From assembly GCF_001911425.1 (NCBI RefSeq), contig NZ_MPPL01000001.1:1192906-1236941 (forward strand): a DNA stretch of 44,036 nt. The letters are read 5' to 3'. Of the stretch, positions 41,900-44,036 are shown in pieces. The stretch is from Mucilaginibacter polytrichastri (lineage in GTDB: Bacteria; Bacteroidota; Bacteroidia; Sphingobacteriales; Sphingobacteriaceae). Numbering within the stretch: the stretch's first letter is position 1; each line of letters begins with the position of its first letter. A program made the translations under genes and the position numbers. The notes beneath the pieces were generated by a model, which did not search any database, was not told where the DNA came from, and worked only from the letters and a program-made list of their open reading frames with translations.

Positions 41900-44036
41900 T
41901 TATAGCTTAAACCTTTTATTGCGACGCATTTGCCCATACATTTTTTCCTGGCTGCTGTCAGTTTCCATCCTTACTACTGTGGCTTCAAGGACTTTCTTCT
42001 TTGAAGCTATTTTTATTGTGCCCTCCTGTGTAGGCTCATCTGCTATTTCTCCCTGACGCTCCTTCAACTGTTTTTCCTGTATGGTAATAGCGATCTGCCG
42101 TTCCAGCCCCTGTAGTTCAGCTTTCATTTGTTCCAGTTCCTTTTCCTGGGCAAACGGCTTTTTGGTCAGCGCTTCCAGCTTGGGTATATCAGTATTGAGC
42201 TTTTCCAGTTCACGGCTGTATTTCTCTTTCAATGATTCTACCCTGTCGATGGCATTTAAAAAATGCCTTGCTGCCAGCTTGGGGTTGTCGGTATTGGGCA
42301 GGCCATTGTTGTAGCTATACTTGATGCCGTCATCAATGCGCTTTGCGTAAAAGCTGTTGGAAAATCGGTATTCAAACTGCCCTTTTTCCTCGTATGCTTG
42401 CCGTTCCCTTCGGATGTACAGCCCAAAACCATACAGTGTGCCCACCTTTTGTTCACTTTGGCCTTCGGGTGGCTTCCAGTCCTTGTATAGGCTGATGATA
42501 TGCCTGCCGATGGCCTCGCTATCTGTTGACCTTATCCCTGCGAGTTGTATGGGGTTGGCTTTCGCACCGTCCTTGTCGTATTGCAGCTGTCTTTGGTACA
42601 TGGTGTTGTCAGCAGTGAGCTTTTCGAGTGTTTTAATCGTGGTAGCACGGTCGGTTTGCAGGCTTTCCAGTTGGTAACGGTTACGGGTAACCTCACGGTA
42701 ATGCACCGTCTTCAGGCTTTCCATAACGGCCACTTTCTTTTCCAGCTTGCTTTTTTCCAAAAGCGAGGTATCCCCCGATAGGATTGCGATGTACTCTGAG
42801 AAATTCGTCCCGCTTTTCTCATCCATCGCGCCCTCGTCAATGGTGCGCACATTCAGTTCGCAATTTTTCATCTGGCTGATAAAAGTCTGCTTGTTTTTGA
42901 GCAGGTTAAATTTGTAATTGTCCAGCGACTGCTCAGTGGCGTAAACAAAGTTTTGCACCTGGTTGCCATAATGCGCTTTGGCAAGGGTATTGCCCTGCCG
43001 CGCGCCACGGCCCACGCGCTGCTCCAAATCAGAAGGCCGCCACGGGATGTCCAGGTGGTGCATGGCAACCACACGCTGCTGTACATTCAAGCCTGTCCCT
43101 GCTTTCTCGGTACTGCCCATTAACAGCCGTATCTCGCCACGGTTCATTTTGCGGAAGAGTTCGGGCTTGCGCTTATCGGTCCAGTCGTGGATAAAGGTTA
43201 TTTCCTGGGCAGGGATAGTAAAGTCCCGCACCAGCTTTTCCTTCAGGGCATCATAGATATTAAATTCGTTCGCCTTTGGCGTACCGATATCCGAGAAGAC
43301 GATTTGCGTCCCTTTATGGGGAGTACTTTGCCCGTAGATCTCCGCTATTTTCCGTGCAGCGGTATTTACCTTATTGTCGGGATGGTCGCTGTATTGCCAT
43401 GCATCAATAAGCCGCATGTCAGTTGACATCTTTTTGGCGTAGTTCGTGGCGATCAGCATACGGGCGTTGTCTTCCGTGGGTGTAAGTGGTGCCCGCCCGA
43501 TGAGTTCCCCATTGCCTGTTTTGGCAAAAGCCATCAGTTTTGCGATGAACTCGCTTTGCTCCGGGGTGGGTTTTATATTGACCATCGTTTCTACCAGTTC
43601 CGGTTTGTCCAGGTTAATGTGCTTTGCCGTCTTATAATCCGTGATCTCGTTATAGAACAAGGCCAGTTCCGGCACCTTGATAAAATGGCGGAAGCGTTCC
43701 TTGGCAATGATCTCATTGGTGACGCTGAATTCAAAATCGGTGGTCTTGCGTGCAAATACCGCCGCCCAGCCATCAAAGTTCTCAATTCGCTGCCGCTCCA
43801 TTTCTTTTGGCCGCAGGTACTTGAAAAGCAGGTACATTTCCGTAAGGCTATTCGATATGGGCGTCCCGGATAAGAACGTAACACAGAGGTCGGCATCAAA
43901 CTTGTCCTGAAGCGTCCGTACCGCGAAAAGCATGTTGAGCGCCTTTTGGCTGCCTTCCATGTTACCCAGCCCCGCCACACGGTTGTGCCGTGTGGTAAAG
44001 GTCAGGTTCTTGAACTTATGGCTTTCATCCACAAAC
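41900..44036 (-). CDS. SNF2-type helicase, C-terminal part (5' end outside window)
   Basis: At least 712 residues; the frame is open through the window edge, so the start is missing. Motif [12 protein letters not shown] at the very edge, motif III-like [14 protein letters not shown], and the C-terminal helicase motifs [13 protein letters not shown] and [11 protein letters not shown] long coiled coil follows (~residues 430-700 of the visible part). This is the helicase half of the very large (often methylase-helicase) proteins of Bacteroidota conjugative elements; whether a methylase domain precedes cannot be seen. It may modify or unwind transferring DNA, or protect it from restriction. Stop lies 17 bp before traF. 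Confidence 0.88.
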   Translation of the reverse strand, partial: FVDESHKFKNLTFTTRHNRVAGLGNMEGSQKALNMLFAVRTLQDKFDADLCVTFLSGTPISNSLTEMYLLFKYLRPKEMERQRIENFDGWAAVFARKTTDFEFSVTNEIIAKERFRHFIKVPELALFYNEITDYKTAKHINLDKPELVETMVNIKPTPEQSEFIAKLMAFAKTGNGELIGRAPLTPTEDNARMLIATNYAKKMSTDMRLIDAWQYSDHPDNKVNTAARKIAEIYGQSTPHKGTQIVFSDIGTPKANEFNIYDALKEKLVRDFTIPAQEITFIHDWTDKRKPELFRKMNRGEIRLLMGSTEKAGTGLNVQQRVVAMHHLDIPWRPSDLEQRVGRGARQGNTLAKAHYGNQVQNFVYATEQSLDNYKFNLLKNKQTFISQMKNCELNVRTIDEGAMDEKSGTNFSEYIAILSGDTSLLEKSKLEKKVAVMESLKTVHYREVTRNRYQLESLQTDRATTIKTLEKLTADNTMYQRQLQYDKDGAKANPIQLAGIRSTDSEAIGRHIISLYKDWKPPEGQSEQKVGTLYGFGLYIRRERQAYEEKGQFEYRFSNSFYAKRIDDGIKYSYNNGLPNTDNPKLAARHFLNAIDRVESLKEKYSRELEKLNTDIPKLEALTKKPFAQEKELEQMKAELQGLERQIAITIQEKQLKERQGEIADEPTQEGTIKIASKKKVLEATVVRMETDSSQEKMYGQMRRNKRFKL

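Larger units (their letters stand above)
29290..44036 (-). mobile_element. Integrative conjugative element (CTnDOT-type tra genes), partial
   Basis: Fourteen genes all on the minus strand, tightly packed, from the window edge to a large serine recombinase whose end lies in tRNA-Lys. The traF-G-I-J-K-(L)-M-N order is that of Bacteroidota conjugative transposons. The exact left boundary is probably at or just beyond the tRNA 3' end (near 29351). The right boundary, relaxase, coupling protein and traE are not in the window. Confidence 0.85.

Overview
The window looks like a Bacteroidota chromosome, most likely of the Sphingobacteriaceae (Mucilaginibacter/Pedobacter-like). The reasons are a T9SS type-B (gliding-motility-associated) C-terminal domain, a PorP/SprF protein, MBG-repeat adhesin architecture, start codons without clear Shine-Dalgarno sequences, TAnnTTTG-like -7 boxes and a CTnDOT-style tra cluster. 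The genus call is an inference from gene content; no 16S or other marker is present.

Layout. (1) 1-8271 is ordinary chromosome: the 3' end of a large MBG-repeat surface protein with its PorP/SprF partner, a LytTR response regulator, a short Hsp90/sacsin-type ATPase, and an AraC regulator with an aldo/keto reductase. (2) 8272-29319 is an integrated island of about 21 kb bounded by a 41-bp direct repeat of the 5' part of tRNA-Lys(CTT). A tyrosine integrase lies just inside the left end, and paired GTTTGCAAAT sites lie near both ends. The island carries unknown genes, a decayed helicase next to an IS21-family element, a cluster of small unknown genes around a strongly self-complementary RNA-like segment, a FISUMP-type lipoprotein, a ~0.5 kb gene-free segment that folds like a large structured RNA, three tandem tail-fibre-like secreted proteins (two frameshifted), and a two-gene RHS locus ending in a predicted PD-(D/E)XK nuclease toxin with its immunity gene. 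About 1.1 kb of gene-free DNA at the right end holds three copies of a ~53-bp imperfect palindrome centred on GGGGGTATAAAACC. (3) 29279-29351 is the only complete tRNA-Lys. (4) 29290-44036 is the left part of an integrative conjugative element (all genes on the minus strand): a large serine recombinase whose last codons lie inside the antisense of tRNA-Lys, small ICE genes, then traN, traM, a traL-position gene, traK, traJ, three traI-like genes, traG (VirB4), traF (VirB3) and a large SNF2-type helicase cut by the window edge.

How it fits together. One tRNA-Lys gene appears to serve two elements. A tyrosine-integrase island replaced its 5' half and promoter, and a serine-recombinase ICE abuts its 3' end. 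The island looks like a carrier of an exported polymorphic toxin/immunity pair and of uncharacterised small proteins and RNAs. The most novel material is non-coding: the three GGGGGTATAAAACC palindromes, the rod-like fold at 16141-16322, and the large fold at about 18000-18480. Several island genes carry single-base frameshifts, often in A-runs. This may be real decay or phase variation, but assembly indels cannot be excluded from sequence alone.
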